Positions 60,713 to 64,000 of a DNA stretch of 64,000 nt are shown here, in pieces. The notes below the pieces were generated by a model. The model made no database searches and was not told the DNA's origin. It saw only the letters and a list, made by a program, of their open reading frames with translations. Each line of letters begins with the position of its first letter. Positions within the stretch are counted from its first letter, which is position 1. Source of the DNA: Papilionanthe hookeriana x Papilionanthe teres (Eukaryota; Streptophyta; Magnoliopsida; Asparagales; Orchidaceae); NCBI GenBank assembly GCA_022702705.1, contig CM040421.1:73030121-73094120 (forward strand), given 5' to 3'. The position numbers and the translations under genes were made by a program.

Positions 60713-62062
60713 TAAGAGGGCGTTTGGGGCGGCTTATTGAGGGGCGGTGGCGTTATGAAAACGTCACTGCCTGTTTGAATAAGGTGTTTGGGTGTGACTT
60801 ATTCATATCGCCCGAACCGCGCTTATCAAAATTAATACGTGAAGGCGGAAGCGGGGCTTGGGATGCTTATCGCGTGTTTAGGTGTTCTTTTCCACGGGAG
60901 TCCTTCTCTACTCGTCGCCCCTGCTCGAAACCCGTCCGCTCTACCGACTCCTCCCGTCGAGCACATCCCCGATCTCCTCCTTCGGCTAGATCGGCGAGAT
61001 CGTTGGCTGTTTCCGTGAGCCCTAGCCCCGTCTACTCTTCCCGTCCGCTCTACCCCTCCCCGTCGAGCACCATCCCCGATTTCCTCCTCTTTCGGCTGAA
61101 TCGGCCAGATCGGCTCGCCTCTGCTCTACTCTTAACCCAACATTTTGAGGTAAGTTGTCTCAATCCTTCCTGCTAATCTCACAATCCTTCCTAAATAAAA
61201 GAGTTTATTTATTTTTTGGTATTTAGCCATTCCAAATAAATGACACTGGTTTGAAGCAGCTTAGAATTTTCTAAAATAGTTATGTTATTTATGTCTTCCA
61301 AGAAATTATGCAATTAGGACAGTGAGTTTAGTGTTGTTTTTTTATTTGGAAGAAATGCAATTTTGAATGAACTTATCGAAGAGACAGAAGGAATTATTAT
61401 GAGTTTATGTTCGGTTCTCTAGATTCATGAAATAAGAATGAGAATTTTTAGGAGCTAGTTTAAACAAAATCAAGATTAATGGCTTAAGTTACCTCTAATT
61501 TGTGCATTGGGTCTTCATGCGATAATGTTTGCTTCAACTAATTTTCTTAGGCCATTCTTGCTGTCAAAGTCTGAATTACTTTCCTCAGTTGGCTTAACTT
61601 ATCACTTTTTTTATTTTCCTCTTATGTGTGCAAATCATAACTACTCCTAACCCGACATACTGAGAAATTCTAAGTTGCTTTAAGCCAAAAAATTTTCTTC
61701 ATGAGCAGGAGAGAAAACAAAATGCAACAGAGCATTAGCAGGATGTCGTTCTCAGTTATTTTCGAAATTTTACAGTGTGTAAGGTGAAGTAGATAACTGT
61801 AGTGATTATGAGTAGATACATAATTATAGATATTTTGAGGCTTATGCTTTTAAATATCCCTGTGCTCCCTAACATTTGTTAATGTTGTATTCTCCAAACA
61901 TGTTTTATTTGTTTGCTTATCAAGCTGTATTTTAATTCTGAAAAGGGTGTTACTTGACTTCACTTTTTAATTTTGCATGTATTGGAGGCTATGTATGAAA
62001 AATAGAATTCATGTTTTTATGCTGCAGCTTTTGCATTGTGTTATTAGCAATGATTAGGAAAA

Positions 62063-63005
62063 ATGAAGTCGGTACCTCAGCAATGGGGATAAGGAGGTTA
62101 CAAACATTTTCTTTAACATCTGTATCAGTGAAATTGACGTCGGTAATAGGCCAACCACCCATTTCAGTAAGGACGGTTGGCTGAATATAGCTCGAAATTT
62201 GAAAGAACTGACAAGAAGAGATTATGAAAGAGTACAGTTTAAAAACAAATGGGATCAGTTGAAGAAAGAGTGGAAAATGTCGAAGGGGCTGAAGCGTGGA
62301 TACACGGGGTTGGGCTGGGATCCCATTAAACGAACAATCAATACTTCAAATGCTTGGTGGGGCCGAGAAAATTGAGGTAAGATTTTCTTCGTCTTCTTGT
62401 TTGCAAAATTTTTATTCCATTTCTCATTTATTATAATTTTTTTTCATTTAAGCTATTATGTCCCTAAACCCCAATATCAACGTAATGTTACAGGCATTGC
62501 TAGCTGTGAAAAAATTCAAACAGAGCAAAATTGAACCAGAGTTTGAAGAAAACTTGACATAATATTTAGAGGGGTGGTGGAAAAGGGGAAGTATGCAGTC
62601 AGCCCTAGTGAGACAGGGTTTACTGGAATTCCAGATGATTCCCCACCAGATCCAGTGTATGATGACGATAAAATACACAGTGTCAACCAGAGGGAAATGG
62701 GTGAGTTAAGCTCACAGTCGAAGAGGCCCAGGTAAGTGAGAAAGAAGAAAGAAAAGGACAGTATTCTGTTGGATAAGCCCGACCGTCTCACTGATGCTTT
62801 TGGAGCACCCCCGCATGCTCCAGCTCCTAACTGCGGTATCTTAGAAAGTATTCGGTCTTTGTCTAATATCCCTGAAGTGGTTGCGAACAGGTAATTCTAT
62901 GCAATGTCTATGAAAAAACTAGAGGATCCAACAAGCAGACAAATATTCATGGCGATGGAATCGGAGATGCGCGTCAAGTATTTGCGTGTTATTATGGATG
63001 ACTGA
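62063..63005 (+). pseudogene. Myb/SANT-like protein of the Harbinger element, with frame defects
   Basis: ATG 62063 opens MKSVPQQW; one additional G in the GGGG that follows shifts the frame. The Myb/SANT-like domain continues as NIFFNICISEIDVGNRPTTH, WLNIARNLKELTRRDYERVQ, FKNKWDQLKKEWKMSKGLKR and TNAWWGR-like. A donor GAG|GTAAGA at 62376/62377 and an acceptor near 62493 bound an intron. The next exon encodes KFKQSKIEPEFEENL, GKYAVSPSETGFTGIPDD and later SRQIFMAMESEMRVKYLRVI before the stop at 63005. In-frame stops near 62373, 62560, 62735 and 62893 add to the damage. Confidence 0.75.
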
Positions 63006-63224
63006 GCTTTTTTATGTTTTTCTTGTCTTCTGTATTGTACTCTTTAATGTTGTGTACGCAGTTGTTATTTAGACTTATGTTTTCTTGTTAATTGTACCTC
63101 TTCATGATTGATCTCAAGAGCTAATTAGTAGTGTTATATGCATTTGGAGTTATATTTTAATTATAGCCGGTTTACTCCACGGATATGTAATTGCTGATCT
63201 ATCTAATATCTTCCTTGTTCTAGG

Positions 63225-64000
63225 ATGGATACGCAACACGAACGTCGTAAGAGAATGGCATTGGCTGCAGCTATTGCCATAAAATTGCTGGAGTATTATC
63301 GATCAAGCAGCCTTCTTTTACCACGTATGACCTCCACCTATGTCGGGGACAAATGGGTGGGTGAGATGCTTTCAGGACATCCAATTCGTTTCAGCAACAT
63401 ATTTAGAATGTCTGTCCCGATATTTTTAGATATACTTCATGAGTTATCCGTAAACCATGGACTTCAAGGTTCTTCGAAACGATAAGAAGAGAGGTACTGG
63501 CCATAACCCTATATATTCTGTCACAGAATGAATCAATTAGAGCTGCCATGGAGAGATTTCAACATTCATCCGAGATAATCAGCCGCTATTTCTCCAAAGG
63601 CATACAGACACTTGTTAGTTTAGCTACTAAAATCGTCAGGCCAGAGGATCCATCATTTGCTCATACCCCAGTTCAAATTTTAAATGATCCCCGTTACATG
63701 TCTTATTTCAAGGTAATTTTTATTTTCTTTACGTACATACCAAAAAAAATATCTTCTAACTATGTAGAACAGAACTGCATAGGTGCAATTGATGGTACTC
63801 ACGTACATGCTAGAGTAGCCAGTCAGGATAAGGTGGCTTTCATTAGTCGAAGCGGTTCACCAACTCAAAATGTCATGGCGGTATATGAATTCAACATGTG
63901 TTTCACGTATGTTATGGTGGGCTGGGAAGGGAGTGCACATGACAGTCGAATTTTCTTTTATGCTACTACGAATAGATCGCTGAGTTTTCCTCAACCGCCT
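63225..64000 (+). pseudogene. PIF/Harbinger transposase (HARBI1/DDE_Tnp_4), partial
   Basis: ATG 63225 opens MDTQHERRKRMALAAAIAIK. The N-terminal region YVGDKWVGEMLSGHPIRFSN and LHELSVNHGLQGSSKR ends at a stop at 63485. The continuation REVLAITLYILSQNESIRAA is in another frame, so a small indel lies near 63480. An intron is likely from 63713 (AAG|GTAATT) to about 63766 (TGTAG). The last exon has CIGAIDGTHVHARVASQDKV with the first catalytic aspartate, PTQNVMAVYEF and GWEGSAHDSRIFF with the second. The third acidic residue is beyond the window. The enzyme would cut and join the element ends at TWA sites. Confidence 0.85.

Larger units (their letters stand above)
60716..64000 (+). mobile_element. 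PIF/Harbinger element, left part (continues past the window)
   Basis: TAA (60713-60715) precedes the terminus GAGGGCGTTTGGGGCGGC. A GC-rich leader (60840-61150), a Myb/SANT-like gene and a DDE transposase gene follow in the same direction. The terminus matches the relic ending at 2164. The right end lies outside the window, so length and target duplication cannot be checked. It is the least decayed transposon here, although both genes carry frame defects. Confidence 0.85.

Noticed and set aside
60724..61176. 150-codon ORF at the left end of the Harbinger element
   Set aside because: It begins within the terminal inverted repeat and covers the GC-rich leader; Ser/Arg/Pro-rich with no domain.

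Overview
The window is nuclear DNA of a flowering plant. It is AT-rich with long (AT)n arrays and is dominated by nested LTR retrotransposons, RTE-type LINEs and PIF/Harbinger transposons. Only two host genes can be supported: an SBP-box (SPL) transcription factor with a miR156-type site, and a small two-helix membrane protein. No prokaryotic, organellar, CRISPR or tRNA signal was recognised. The lineage cannot be fixed from this window; the SPL protein looks like the SPL13/16/18 clade.

Layout. 1-2.2 kb: a 5'-truncated RTE tail with target-site duplication (TSD), then the GC-rich end of a Harbinger element. 2.2-19.0 kb: a decayed Athila-type Ty3/gypsy element with a broken pol, an env-like second gene and a 3' LTR. 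It is split by a 7,337-bp TGT...ACA element flanked by the 5-bp TSD AGCGT (6838-14174). 19-23.3 kb: a minus-strand Ty1/copia relic. 25.6-31.0 kb: a minus-strand RTE LINE, split between endonuclease and reverse transcriptase by a 2,356-bp TIR element with TTA TSDs (27785-30140). 31-34.5 kb: diverged repeats, partly related to the 7.3-kb element, carrying a short RTE copy with an 11-bp TSD. 34.6-35.6 kb: copia RT/RNase H relic. 35.8-37.1 kb: a tandemly duplicated ~650-bp short element. 40.4-40.9 kb: membrane-protein gene (minus). 45.1-46.6 kb: Tat-type Ty3/gypsy relic. 47.3-52.8 kb: the SPL gene (minus). 53.5-58.7 kb: a Harbinger element delimited by TAA TSDs, with a 1.5-kb A/C-rich minisatellite. 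60.7 kb to the end: a second Harbinger element with Myb/SANT-like and DDE transposase genes, cut by the window edge.

The most interesting locus is the SPL gene. Its three-exon model (51736-51531, 47985-47852, 47772-47303) closes exactly in frame at 810 nt with intact zinc ligands. The clade-typical N-terminal segment lies just upstream in the same frame, but a TAA stop cuts it off, and the usual start appears disrupted. The gene is therefore either an N-terminally shortened SPL with an upstream ORF or an early pseudogene. Its first intron also records a 43-bp RTE insertion with a perfect 15-bp TSD and a tandem duplication.
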